Below are positions 1-10,344 of a stretch of 64,000 nt of DNA, one piece after another (position 1 is the first letter of the stretch; every line of letters starts with the position of its first letter). This DNA comes from Tritrichomonas musculus (Eukaryota; Parabasalia; Tritrichomonadida; Tritrichomonadidae). Position numbers and translations under genes: made by a program. The notes beneath the pieces were generated by a model. That model was not told the origin of the DNA. It ran no database searches and saw nothing but the letters and a program-made list of their open reading frames with translations. Where the stretch lies: assembly GCA_039105265.1 (NCBI GenBank), contig JAPFFF010000011.1, positions 2,480,001 through 2,544,000 of the forward strand, read 5' to 3'.

Positions 1-2328
1 TGAATCTTCAGAATTTTGATATCTTCGTCTAGATGAAGGCCTAGCATATTCTGTCTGAACAATTGGTGGCGGCTGCAACTGGAATTGGCCCATTACACCA
101 ATTCCTCCTCCATTTGCATAAGCATTAAGAGCTGCACGATATGAATTTTCAACATCTGCAAGTGAAGTTTGGAATTGGCGAGCTAATTGCGAAGTTTGTT
201 GCTGAAAGTCGCTGACCATTTTAGTCATTGTCTTATTTTGTTCTGAAATTAAATTTTTATATCCTTGGCAGACGTTGTTTATGTCACCAAGTAATTCTTT
301 TAATGAAGCTGGGAAGTTTCCATATGATGCATCAAATTGTGATTTAATTTTTTCCATTTTATATTGAAGCTTCTTGAACTTTGACATCGTTTTCTCGTCA
401 AAATCAATGATATTTTCTTGTTGCTGTTGGTATGGGAGTCTTACTTGAATTGAAGGATCTTGATAAGGATTATTAAGAGTTTGCTTTTCATATTCTTCTC
501 TCTTCTTCTTTTCAATTAGAGCAGCACGGACTTGGTCAATTTCACGTCGATATTGATCTTCAACTTTCATTCTTTCGGTTTCGTGTTTAGTTTTAGCAAT
601 CTTCATTTCTTGATTGAATTTGAAATCTTCTTCCTCAATTTGTTTTTGATGCTGTTTTCGAAGTTTTGAAAGTTCCTTTTCTTGCGTTTTTTTAAGTGAT
701 ACCTGCTCATCTTGGAATTTAACCATCATTTCTTTCTTCTTTTGCTCATTCGAGTTTCTAATATCAATTAATTGCTTTTCTTGAGCATTTTCAATATCTT
801 TTTCAAGTTGTCTCTTTAGCTGTTCCATTTTAAGTTGTTTTTGTTTTTCAATATCTTCTTTCAATTGATTCTCAATTGAAACTTTTTTAGCTTCATAATC
901 TCTTCTTATTTGAGTCTCTTCACGCAATCGTTCTGTTTCTTGTTTCGTTTTGGCGAGTTCTAGATCGTGTTGAAACTTTTCTTCATTTTGAGCTAAAATT
1001 TTTTGATGTTTTTTCTTTTGTTTTGCGATTTCTTTTTCTTGTTCTTGTTTTAATTCTTCCATTTGTTTCTGAAATTCGCTGTTACTCTTTTCTGAACTAA
1101 ACTGGTTGCCTAAAAGTGATTGCAAACCAAAATTCATTTTATTTGAATTTGTAGTTGAATTTTGAAGTTCGTCCATTTCAGCTTCATGTTGACTTTTAAG
1201 CTCATCCATTTCTTTATCAAATTTTGCTTGAATTTCACGCTGCTTCTTTTTAAGAGACATTTGAAGTTCTTGTAATTGTTGATCAGGGTCAAAGTTTTCA
1301 TTTAATTCTTGAATTTCTCTTTGTTGCTTCTTTTTTAGCTTTTCTACGTTTTGTTGATGCTTTCTTGTAATTTCTTCTATCTCTTCGTTATTTGATTCAG
1401 TTAATTGTTGCTTTTGTTCTTCTAACTCGGCTTCTAATTTCTTTAATTTCTCTTTTTGCTTTTCAATTGATTTTTGTTTTTGTTGAAGTTCAGCCATTTC
1501 ATCTTCATGATTTTTAATAGCTTCTTGCTTTTCTGTATTAAAAGAATCTTTGAGTTTTTCAATTTCATCTTCAAAATTTTCTTTCATTTGACTGATTTCG
1601 CTGCTTTGAGAACTTTGAAAATTTTGAGAATAATCAGATTTAACTCGGTCTTTTTCTCTATTGTTTTTTTGCTTAAGTTCTTCAATTTCTTTTTTATGGT
1701 TAGCTTTAATTTCTTCGATTTTTTCCTTTTGACGTTTTTCCTCATCAGATATTTGTTTTTCATATTGCGCTCGTAAATTTGATAGCGTTTTTTCATATCT
1801 TGCCTTTTCTTTTTCGATATGATCATTATGTTCTGAAATTAATCTTTGCATTTCCAAGTTTAATTCATTTCTCTTATTACTTAATTCTTGGAAAGAATCG
1901 ACATTTGAACTTTGATTTAACTCTGAGCTATCATTATGCGTATCAGATTCGTCAATATCAAAAAGCTGACTTGAGCCTGCAGTATATTTGCTAGAACTTG
2001 GCAACGGGCGCGGAATTGATTCTAAACCTTTTTCTATTTTAGCTTTTTCTTGTTGAAATAATTGTTTATACTCTTGATCCTTTGGATGATCCCATAAAGA
2101 TTCACCTGTTTGCGTATTAAAATAAAATGGATCACCATCTTCGTTTTTTTTACGATAAAGCTTCCATCCTTCAGGAATTGGCTCTCTTAAAGCGTTTCTA
2201 GCAATCCACATTAATTTTGAATCAGTATTTGGGTCTCCTCCTAACCATTTAAAATACTCAATAATCTCTTCTTCGGATGGTTCTTGATCATGACTAGGCG
2301 CAGGGAGTTCTTCAAAGTCGTCTTCCAT
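1..2328 (-). CDS. CEP164: CEP164-like WW domain/coiled-coil protein, 3' end outside window
   Basis: The frame opens at the ATG whose complement ends at 2328 and runs without a stop to base 1, so at least 776 residues are present and the C-terminus is missing. Residues about 20-48 form the helical lead-in (EEIIEYFKWLGGDP, then LMWIARNAL) found just before the WW domain in CEP164. The WW domain follows at about 51-83, with W55, the FYFN strand at 68-71, W79 and P82. Nearly all the rest is charged coiled coil rich in E, K and Q, ending in a less regular segment. In animals CEP164 sits on centriole distal appendages and supports membrane docking of cilia. A basal-body role in a flagellated protist is inference. 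It is divergent from the armadillo-like gene at 2477. Another WW/coiled-coil protein is possible, but the lead-in plus WW pairing favours CEP164. Confidence 0.72.
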   Translation of the reverse strand, partial: MEDDFEELPAPSHDQEPSEEEIIEYFKWLGGDPNTDSKLMWIARNALREPIPEGWKLYRKKNEDGDPFYFNTQTGESLWDHPKDQEYKQLFQQEKAKIEKGLESIPRPLPSSSKYTAGSSQLFDIDESDTHNDSSELNQSSNVDSFQELSNKRNELNLEMQRLISEHNDHIEKEKARYEKTLSNLRAQYEKQISDEEKRQKEKIEEIKANHKKEIEELKQKNNREKDRVKSDYSQNFQSSQSSEISQMKENFEDEIEKLKDSFNTEKQEAIKNHEDEMAELQQKQKSIEKQKEKLKKLEAELEEQKQQLTESNNEEIEEITRKHQQNVEKLKKKQQREIQELNENFDPDQQLQELQMSLKKKQREIQAKFDKEMDELKSQHEAEMDELQNSTTNSNKMNFGLQSLLGNQFSSEKSNSEFQKQMEELKQEQEKEIAKQKKKHQKILAQNEEKFQHDLELAKTKQETERLREETQIRRDYEAKKVSIENQLKEDIEKQKQLKMEQLKRQLEKDIENAQEKQLIDIRNSNEQKKKEMMVKFQDEQVSLKKTQEKELSKLRKQHQKQIEEEDFKFNQEMKIAKTKHETERMKVEDQYRREIDQVRAALIEKKKREEYEKQTLNNPYQDPSIQVRLPYQQQQENIIDFDEKTMSKFKKLQYKMEKIKSQFDASYGNFPASLKELLGDINNVCQGYKNLISEQNKTMTKMVSDFQQQTSQLARQFQTSLADVENSYRAALNAYANGGGIGVMGQFQLQPPPIVQTEYARPSSRRRYQNSEDS

Positions 2329-2476
2329 TTTTTTTTCAGTGTAATGTTTATATCACAATATATCCGTTTATTAATTATATCAAATTTTACATTTTAATGT
2401 TAAAATGGTCTTTTGGATTCAAAAAACAATTCATTCATTGAAATTTTGATATGATAAGGTTAAAAAAAATTTTTAC
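2329..2476. promoter_or_regulatory. Shared divergent promoter gap
   Basis: These 148 bases separate two genes reading away from each other and must hold both promoters. They are AT-rich and include a TCATTCATTG stretch about 50 bases before the ATG at 2477. That loosely resembles the trichomonad initiator (TCAYTW), but I cannot fix a start site. Confidence 0.3.
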
Positions 2477-4072
2477 ATGAATTTCCAAAATTATAAAACA
2501 GAACAAGTAGAGCAAACAGATAGAAATTCATCAGAAACAAATGATTCTGACAAAAATAGTACAGATTTATCAAGTTTAAATGAAGTTCTTTTCTATTTTA
2601 ATCAAAATGAACTTGAGTTTATTGAAAAAGGTATAAACAGATTAAGTGAAATTATAATGTCATCATGCGAGTCAGAACATTTTCATACTTTCTTTTGCCA
2701 ATCAGAAATAATTAAATTTCTAATTAATTACATTCTTTTAAATTCTCTTGAGGATTCGTACAAAATCGCCATTGTTAAAATATTATATATCGTTACTGAT
2801 TGGCATGATGACGAATATATTGAAAAAATTTTGGAATCACCATTCACTGATAGGATTTACCAATTAATGAATACTTTTTACCCAAACTCAAACGAAGAAA
2901 CATACATTATTGATTCTTCGCAATTAATCACATCCTTTTTATCCAAACTTTCTCTTAGAACTGAAAAATCGCGTGATACAATTCTTGCAAAATTTCCCAA
3001 TTCAAAAAGGATATCTCCATTTGAACAATTATTTGAATTCATAATTGAGCTCTCAAAAATGAATATCAAATCTCTTCAATCATACATTTACTTCTTCTCA
3101 TGTCTTTGCTATTATGAACTAAGTTTTGATTTAAAAATATATATATATGGCAATTTTATTGTCCCAATGTTTTGTGACATTCTAAAAGAAAGGAAAGATT
3201 TATGGGAGTATTTACTTCAAATTATTCATTTCTTTGTGAGCAAAGATTCTGAACAACCTAATGATAAAACTTTTATACAAATGTTTTGCCAGCATGAAAA
3301 ATCTATTAACATTTTAATTGAATCAATCACAAAAGGTAGCCAAAAATCAATTGATATTGCATTGAAAATAATGATTATTTTAATGGATAATAGTTGCGAT
3401 ATTTTTTCATCATTAGATTTCACCTATCTTTGCCAAAATATTTGTAATCCCGATATAGACACATCAATAGGAATTATGAACTTCATAAAAGTTTTATTTG
3501 AGCCAAAAGTTGAAACTGATATCACTAAAATCTTTGACTTTCTATTCAAAAATAAATTGCTTTTCCATTTAAAGGCTATTTTTGAAAGCGGTTCATTAAA
3601 TCAGAAATTTGCTGCTCTTCAGATAATTCAAACGATTACCGAAAAGAGTTCAGCAAATATTATTAAGAAAATTGTTAGATCTAATATAATTTCCCCTATG
3701 ATTGAAATACTTGAAGTTCACGATTTTGACATAGCCCAAATTGTTATACATAATATTTGGAATATTATTGATAGATGCATTGAAGATGAAATAAAGTGTA
3801 AAATATTACTTCAGATCAATGAATATGGCGAGAATTTGCTTTTTGAGCTATTTAATGAAACTGCGGAGTATAATGATGAAGATATCCACATTACATTAGA
3901 GTTAATTCAAAACAAGATATCTGAATTTAAGAGTAATGAAAATGTAAATCATTTAATCATTAATACGAAGAATGACGAAAGCGGTGCAAATGAAAATGAA
4001 GAGAATAGTATTACATTTAACCAATCTGAAGGAAAAAAGAGCAACTTTTATTCCATTGATTCATATATGTAG
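2477..4072 (+). CDS. Armadillo/HEAT-like helical protein
   Basis: A 531-residue single-exon protein starting at the ATG at 2477. The first 35 residues are polar (N, S, D, T). The rest is a chain of amphipathic helices of about 40 residues with the hydrophobic spacing of armadillo repeats, clearest at about 355-440 (for example FAALQIIQTITEKSS and PMIEILEVHDFDIAQIVIHN). This resembles the importin-alpha or beta-catenin type of solenoid, but I see no specific family signature, so no partner can be named. The last 40 residues are again polar. It diverges from the CEP164-like gene and converges with the kinase gene ending at 4301. The repeat class is moderately sure and the function unknown. Confidence 0.6.
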   Translation: MNFQNYKTEQVEQTDRNSSETNDSDKNSTDLSSLNEVLFYFNQNELEFIEKGINRLSEIIMSSCESEHFHTFFCQSEIIKFLINYILLNSLEDSYKIAIVKILYIVTDWHDDEYIEKILESPFTDRIYQLMNTFYPNSNEETYIIDSSQLITSFLSKLSLRTEKSRDTILAKFPNSKRISPFEQLFEFIIELSKMNIKSLQSYIYFFSCLCYYELSFDLKIYIYGNFIVPMFCDILKERKDLWEYLLQIIHFFVSKDSEQPNDKTFIQMFCQHEKSINILIESITKGSQKSIDIALKIMIILMDNSCDIFSSLDFTYLCQNICNPDIDTSIGIMNFIKVLFEPKVETDITKIFDFLFKNKLLFHLKAIFESGSLNQKFAALQIIQTITEKSSANIIKKIVRSNIISPMIEILEVHDFDIAQIVIHNIWNIIDRCIEDEIKCKILLQINEYGENLLFELFNETAEYNDEDIHITLELIQNKISEFKSNENVNHLIINTKNDESGANENEENSITFNQSEGKKSNFYSIDSYM

Positions 4073-4300
4073 ATAATTACTTTTTTAAGCTGAAGTACAA
4101 AAAAAATATCACCTAATTAGAAAAATATATTTTATATTATTAAATTTATATTATAAATGCAAAAACGCATTTTCCTTTATATAGATCATAATTACTTTAA
4201 AAAGCGGTGTAAATATGTATGAATTTTAATAAATTTTTTTTTTTGTAATTACAGAATTATTTTTTTTTTTTTTAATAAAATGTAAATTAATAGTATAACA

Positions 4301-7300
4301 TTATGCTTTTTCAGCAGGCAGAGGATAAAACTTTGTTAGACAAGTCACGCAATATTCGATCACCTCGGCTACTTCGGCTTCATTTTCATATCTCCAAGGC
4401 AACTGTTCAATGTACTTCACGAAGTATCTTTTTTGCAAGAAGAACAAAATCCTCTGTGATTTACAAGCGTTACTTAAAAAGACAATAAATTGTTTAGCAA
4501 CTTCGAACTGAGTCTCTTGGTCATACAAAAAGATCAAAATTGTTCCAAATAGATCGGAAGTGAAAGGAAACTCATCATCCATAGTTTGTACCATTTTAAT
4601 GAGTAATTTAGCAATAGATTTATTAATTACATTATCTTTCTTTGGTATCTGTAAACAAATGAAATCAAATATATTTCCATCAATCAAAACTTTATCAGCA
4701 TCAGCATTCAAAGCCCTTGATAATTTCAAAGAAGTCAAGCAAAACATTCTATTATTTTCATTTCTAACACCTTCCAGTATAGTTGGTATCAAATCATTAT
4801 AATCAAATTCAGTCGATCTCTTTAATAACGAAGATATCGCATGTGCTGAATAAGGATCATGCGATTTAATGAAAGCTTGAACAAGTTTGTTCCAAATTTC
4901 TATACGAATGTTTTGATTTTCACATAATGGAATGTTTTCAACAAGTATAAGAGCACTTTTATGATTAATAGTAATAATATTACTATTACTAATATTGTTG
5001 AAATTGAAAGAAGAAATAAATTTGCTCTTCGATTTGGATGAATTGGGTGATGCTGATATTGCTCCTGTTGCTGCTTGATTGGTAACAGTTGTAGATTCGT
5101 GTTTATCAATGGATGTGGTGATGCCAGCCATAATTAGACGCCATACAAAGTCCATTTGAGCAATTTCTTCTCGTTTGCTTTCAACTGATGAGCAGATACA
5201 AAGAAGTGGTAAAATGGGACTTTGTGATTGGAACTCAAAACATTTTTGGACAATAAATTTGATAATAATTGAGACCATTTTTTCATCAATGTCACTATCT
5301 GGACTGATGAAAACGACAGATATCATATCAAGTGTCTGTTGGAGGGCTCCACGGCCTTCATCTTTAAGTTCTGGCATTGATAACATTTCTTTGACATATT
5401 CAACGTCTGTTTCGCACAATTTAGCAAGCTCCTTAATGAATAATGAGAGATAGACAATGTTTTGGCAAGCATAAGGAAGGAATTCTTTACGAGGGCCAAA
5501 CATTGCCATCATGAATCTGAAAAATGCAATTGAAAATTGACCATGGAGAGTGGTGAAAACATGAATTAGAAGATCAGATGAAGTTTTGGACTTATTTTTA
5601 GAAATGAGTGCTTGTATCACTTCAAGTGTGACATGTGATTGTGTCATACGAAGGAACTTTTCTACCATTTCTTCAATATCCTTGATCTTGCCAGCGATGA
5701 TTTTGATGGCTGTTATTAAGAATAATGGTTGTGTATCCATCATTGTTGTTAATTCGTCAACGATTTTGTTGATTTCAATAACTTTTGTTACATCATCTCG
5801 AGATAAGATTTGTCGCATTACATCAAAGGCAGCATCTTGAACTGGTATTGATAATGTTTGATTTGTTAATCGCAAAATTTCTTCAAAAAGTTGGAGTGTT
5901 AGTGGATAATCGATGTGATAAAGTTGTTCAATGACTTTTAATGCAGATGAGTCAAGTGGATTTAATGTGTGTAATTTTTCGAGAAGTAATGCTTCTTCAC
6001 GGGCAGCACTGTCACGAGCTATTTTCATGATACGCTTATGTTCACCTTTCGTTTCTTCAACCCACTTTAAAAATTCTTCTTTATAGTTGTTCTGATGTGA
6101 TGATGATGATTTTTCACTTTGCTTTCGGTTGGACGTTTCTTTGCTTTCAGACACATCATCGCTTTGCTCTTTGTCTGCATTGGAATCTTTGCTGGATCCT
6201 TTGGATTTTCTTTTCTTTTTTTCTTTTTCATCAGAATCAGATTCATTAGTTTCATCCTTAGATTCACTTTTTCGTTCTGATGATTCACTTTTATCTTCTT
6301 TTGATTCAGTTTTGTTATTATTTGATTCACTCTTATCTTCATTAGTTTCACTTTTATCTTCATTAGATTCGTCTTTATATTCTTTGGATTCACTTTTATC
6401 TTTTCTTGATTCACTCGTTGATTTATTTTTTGCTTCTATCACTTCTTCTTCTTCACATAATCCTTTGAAAAATGCTTCGCATTTTTGAAGAGATTTCCTT
6501 ATTTGTGTCATCTTTGGCCTTTGGCGAGGATCTTGAGCCCAGGACTGCTCTATTAATTTTCTCATTTCGTAAGGAATACTATCATCGTCTGGAAAATCAG
6601 GTCTTAATCCTTTAGTAAGAACACTTGCAGCAACTTGCGTTTGCCTAAGATTATAAAAAGGTAGTTTTTTAGTAGCTAATTCCCACATAACTATAGCAAA
6701 AGAATATGTATCGGCAGATGTATCATAGTTTGTTTGTGATGGTGCAAGAATTTCTGGAGCTGTCCATTGAGCTGTACCAATTTCTGGTGTCATTTTTGGA
6801 CCAATTTGCCTAGAGATACCAAAATCACAAATTACTGCATTACAGTCATTATCAAGAAGGACATTTTGTGACTTGAAATCACGATGGATAAATCGCATTG
6901 CATCAAGATATTCAAGCCCACGAGCCATACAAAGAGCAATTTTTTGTTTTTCGAAAGGTGTTAAAAGATTATTGCTTCGGAGGCGATCAAAAAGACTTCC
7001 ATTATTAATATACGCTGTTTCGATACAAAAAGGTGGAGTAACTGTAACACCAATAAATCTTAAAATATTAGGATGTTTTAATTTTAGAAGAATATCAAGT
7101 TCTCTTTTTAGTGTAACCACATTACGTTTTGTGAGTTGAACTTGTTTGAGTTCTTTAACTGCGATTTCTTGTCCAGTAGGGAGATATTTTGCAAGCATAA
7201 CTGTAGCGAAAGCGCCTCGACCAATCTCTTTAATATATTCGAAATCTGAGTGATGAATAATTCCTGGAGAATTTTGATCAATTTTGTATGACGTTAATGT

Positions 7301-7825
7301 CAAAATGAGAAGAATATCATCAAGTTTTTCTCTCAGTACGTTTTCGACAGGAATTGAAATTTTTGATTTTCTGACTAGATGCAAAAGTGCTTTATGAATA
7401 AGTTTCAAATCTCTATAATTGAGATAATTGAATTGAGTCATGTCAGTAAAAGAATCAATTAATAGCAACGATGATTGAACAGACCATGCATTCCAGAGTT
7501 GTGAAAGCTCCTCATATTGATAGTTAACATGGTGAGTAATAAAATAATCTAATACATTTTCACTTGTATATTGCGAGATAAATGATATAAAAGCGGTGCA
7601 TGTCTTGAAAAATTCAAATAAAATAGACGCTTCTTTTGGCGATACAGCTGGCTGATGATCAGCAATATATGATGACCTGAATTTGTAAAGGTTTGCTAAA
7701 AGAAATTCGATTTTATTTTGGCCAAATGAAATTACTGGAATTAATTCTTCAATAATATTAAATGTTTGATCGAAATAACGTTTCCATTGTCCTAATGATG
7801 AAGGAAGGTTTGTTACATGGAACAT
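4301..7825 (-). CDS. TKL-family protein kinase with acidic/serine linker and helical C-terminal region
   Basis: A 1174-residue protein with its ATG at 7825. Residues 1-190 are a helical region. The kinase domain spans about 195-455: glycine loop GRGAFATV (202-209), VAIK-type lysine K224, catalytic HRDFKSQN (H314-R315-D316), DFG at 334-336, GTAQWTAPE (P+1 loop and APE, 350-358) and the late arginine motif DPRQRPKM. All catalytic residues are present, so it should be active. The HRDxKSxN pattern and overall similarity place it in the TKL group, which is greatly expanded in trichomonads. Residues about 465-580 are a low-complexity linker of repeated SESKEDK-like units. The rest (about 580-1174) looks like an ARM/HEAT solenoid. 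Substrate and pathway cannot be read from the sequence. Confidence 0.88.
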   Translation of the reverse strand: MFHVTNLPSSLGQWKRYFDQTFNIIEELIPVISFGQNKIEFLLANLYKFRSSYIADHQPAVSPKEASILFEFFKTCTAFISFISQYTSENVLDYFITHHVNYQYEELSQLWNAWSVQSSLLLIDSFTDMTQFNYLNYRDLKLIHKALLHLVRKSKISIPVENVLREKLDDILLILTLTSYKIDQNSPGIIHHSDFEYIKEIGRGAFATVMLAKYLPTGQEIAVKELKQVQLTKRNVVTLKRELDILLKLKHPNILRFIGVTVTPPFCIETAYINNGSLFDRLRSNNLLTPFEKQKIALCMARGLEYLDAMRFIHRDFKSQNVLLDNDCNAVICDFGISRQIGPKMTPEIGTAQWTAPEILAPSQTNYDTSADTYSFAIVMWELATKKLPFYNLRQTQVAASVLTKGLRPDFPDDDSIPYEMRKLIEQSWAQDPRQRPKMTQIRKSLQKCEAFFKGLCEEEEVIEAKNKSTSESRKDKSESKEYKDESNEDKSETNEDKSESNNNKTESKEDKSESSERKSESKDETNESDSDEKEKKKRKSKGSSKDSNADKEQSDDVSESKETSNRKQSEKSSSSHQNNYKEEFLKWVEETKGEHKRIMKIARDSAAREEALLLEKLHTLNPLDSSALKVIEQLYHIDYPLTLQLFEEILRLTNQTLSIPVQDAAFDVMRQILSRDDVTKVIEINKIVDELTTMMDTQPLFLITAIKIIAGKIKDIEEMVEKFLRMTQSHVTLEVIQALISKNKSKTSSDLLIHVFTTLHGQFSIAFFRFMMAMFGPRKEFLPYACQNIVYLSLFIKELAKLCETDVEYVKEMLSMPELKDEGRGALQQTLDMISVVFISPDSDIDEKMVSIIIKFIVQKCFEFQSQSPILPLLCICSSVESKREEIAQMDFVWRLIMAGITTSIDKHESTTVTNQAATGAISASPNSSKSKSKFISSFNFNNISNSNIITINHKSALILVENIPLCENQNIRIEIWNKLVQAFIKSHDPYSAHAISSLLKRSTEFDYNDLIPTILEGVRNENNRMFCLTSLKLSRALNADADKVLIDGNIFDFICLQIPKKDNVINKSIAKLLIKMVQTMDDEFPFTSDLFGTILIFLYDQETQFEVAKQFIVFLSNACKSQRILFFLQKRYFVKYIEQLPWRYENEAEVAEVIEYCVTCLTKFYPLPAEKA

Positions 7826-8665
7826 TATTTCAAAATATAATTTTAAGAAACCATATTCAAAAAGTTATATTTTCTTTTTTAAAATAGAGTTATTCTACGA
7901 TTTATTCTCAACTTGTTGGTAATTTAAACTAATTATATTGTTTTATTTAAAAATATAATGTTTAAATTACAATAAATTATTTTTTTATTTACATATTTAT
8001 GAAAAATTCCGAGATAAAAATGTATTTATCATTCAAATTTAATTTGAAAAAGATTGTTTAAGATATTGAGAATTATATAGATTTCTATTGGCCGGATATA
8101 AGCATCATTTATAGAAATTTTAAAGAACTCTATATGCATGGAAACAAAATAAAATATATTATTTAACTGGGAGGATAACAATTATTAAATTCATGAATTG
8201 GAAAATTATTTTTCATTCAATAGAATCACTTTCAGATTTTCATTTTTTTAAAAAAATATTCTCTAGCACTAAAATTATTGAATGATAATTATGCAAAATT
8301 TAAAAGTTTTTTAGAAATATATAAAATAGTGTCTTTCAATATGCATTTGAATATGAGAAAATCTTAAACATACAATGATATTTAATAAATAAAATTGCTA
8401 CTTTCATGTATTTAAAATTCTAATAGATAGCAAATTAAAACTTACTTTTAATGATGACATCATATTTATTGATAACAATTAGATAATAAAAAAAAAAAAA
8501 AAAAGGTATATTGATTATATCTTTCCATCAAAAAATGAATGTTGATTCATAGTTTTTTATCTTAATGGTAATCTGAGGAAGTGTTATATTAAACTTTAAA
8601 TGATTGTTTTTTAATTTAAACGGCTGGATTTATGACCGTTTATTTTCAAGATTTTAATCTTTCGC
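7826..8665. other. Gene-free AT-rich divergent spacer
   Basis: This 840-base gap lies between two genes transcribed away from each other. It has no convincing open frame, tRNA or repeat. A run of 17 A occurs at 8488-8504. The last 40 bases before the ATG at 8666 hold an imperfect inverted motif, AACGG and CCGTT. Confidence 0.4.
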
Positions 8666-10108
8666 ATGACAAACGAAGAACTCAATCAGCTTCAAAGTAT
8701 TTTCAAAGATATCTTTAATAGCCATCGCGAATTGAGACAAATGAGCTATCTTAAAGAAGGTGATCCTAAAGTCGTTGATTTATGTAATCGATCATTAAAA
8801 TTGCTGAAAAAGTTTAAACTTAAAAATTTTTACAAAGAGTCGGCAGCGTTACCATATTTTAAAGTTTTAAGAATAGTTCAAAATTTTCTTCAGCAGATCC
8901 TTCCTTACTATCATGATCACGAAATTGAACTTCAAACTATTTTTGTTTGGAAGCTTCTTCCATCAGAGCCATTACCTTTACGTCAAGATATATTAAAATC
9001 ATTTGAATTTTGTTCTGCAATGATAAACCTATATTCAGATAAATTACAACAACGCCCTGTAACCGCTCATATTGACGGATACTATGATTTCGTTGCTCCA
9101 ATTGCAGATAATGAAATGAGAATTCATTTGCTAAGTCAAAATGGCAACGAATCTCCTACTCTTCCACCGTCAATTACTTTCTTTTCAGATGATAAAAGCA
9201 GCAGTGATCCTAAAAAGTTCATTTTTGAAATGGCACCAAAGATTGGACCATCTACTCAATTTCATGCATTTATGGCTGCTATTGCTCAAACGAATCCACT
9301 CAACGATCTGATGTATATGTTTCGGCATGCTATTTCAGCAGATGATCTATCATTTGCAACAACATTATGTGTTTTAAATCCAGCAGCTCCATTTCTTCAA
9401 AACATATCGAAAGTGCTGAATATTCTAACAGTTGATAATTATTTAGATCATTTTTTGAGATGTTTAACATGCAGTGTTAGAAAAGTTGTGATTGGAAAGC
9501 CTCCCTCAAATCATATTGAATTGACTGCATTAAGAAATATTTTTGTTGCTTCTTCACTTCATTGGTCAAGCAATATATCAACAACAGAGAATAATCTCGA
9601 TAAACTAATTCAACTTATTTGTGATGATTTACTGAAAAACGATGAAATTATTCCCCCCGTTTGTATGTATATTATTAAATCAATGCTAACAATCGCCGCA
9701 TATGATGATCCATGCGGTGCTACGGCTATAGCAATGATTTTGGAAGTTATTATTTATCCTTTTGCTAAAAAGTATGAACTCGAAAATGAATTTGTCATAA
9801 TAAAATCAAAATTAATGTCGCAATTAGACATGGATAACGATCAAAACAACCAAAAATTAAGAGATAAAGTTGAAAAAGCAATTGTTTCAGCTCTTGGAAA
9901 AATTGTTTTTACCCCTTATTATCCTAACGCTGTAAAGAACGAGTTGCAAGATTTGTATAAATTTGCAATGAACAATGTTGAGAGATTTGTACAGATTTTA
10001 ATGGTGATGAATTCGCGAGCAGTTTCCGAATATCCTCCACTACAATCAGTTTTGTTTGCTTTAGAAAAATCTAATGATATTTATCCCTATATTGAGCAAA
10101 CTCAATAA
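8666..10108 (+). CDS. Unassigned helical protein, weakly RasGAP-like
   Basis: A 480-residue protein starting at the ATG at 8666. It is helix-rich throughout, has no signal peptide and no obvious membrane span. Residues about 205-400 run through several long helices, from MYMFRHAISADDLSF to AIAMILEVIIYPFAKKYELE. Their order faintly recalls a RasGAP domain, in which a conserved FLR...PAI segment sits near this place. Neither an arginine-finger motif nor the FLRFI-type signature is clearly present, so if related it is divergent and perhaps inactive. A generic trichomonad helical protein is equally possible. Confidence 0.35.
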   Translation: MTNEELNQLQSIFKDIFNSHRELRQMSYLKEGDPKVVDLCNRSLKLLKKFKLKNFYKESAALPYFKVLRIVQNFLQQILPYYHDHEIELQTIFVWKLLPSEPLPLRQDILKSFEFCSAMINLYSDKLQQRPVTAHIDGYYDFVAPIADNEMRIHLLSQNGNESPTLPPSITFFSDDKSSSDPKKFIFEMAPKIGPSTQFHAFMAAIAQTNPLNDLMYMFRHAISADDLSFATTLCVLNPAAPFLQNISKVLNILTVDNYLDHFLRCLTCSVRKVVIGKPPSNHIELTALRNIFVASSLHWSSNISTTENNLDKLIQLICDDLLKNDEIIPPVCMYIIKSMLTIAAYDDPCGATAIAMILEVIIYPFAKKYELENEFVIIKSKLMSQLDMDNDQNNQKLRDKVEKAIVSALGKIVFTPYYPNAVKNELQDLYKFAMNNVERFVQILMVMNSRAVSEYPPLQSVLFALEKSNDIYPYIEQTQ

Positions 10109-10344
10109 GCTAGAAGTATTGTAACAAAAAAATTCGTTGATATGTATATTAATTCTTTTTGTATAAAAATCATTTTTTAATAGTAATTTATTTTAGCAAT
10201 TCTCTAAAAAGTATATAAACGAAACCGTATAAGATCTTGCTTTGAAATCATTGAAATAAAGAGCTTTTTTTCAATATTCTGGAATTTGATTGATTTGTAG
10301 AATATTTTGAATATCTTTATCAAAATATATCTCAAAAAAAAAAA

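Noticed and set aside
4200-4290. A/T homopolymer runs considered as retroelement poly(A) tails
   Set aside because: Such runs occur in many spacers with no adjoining LINE/SINE body or target duplication.
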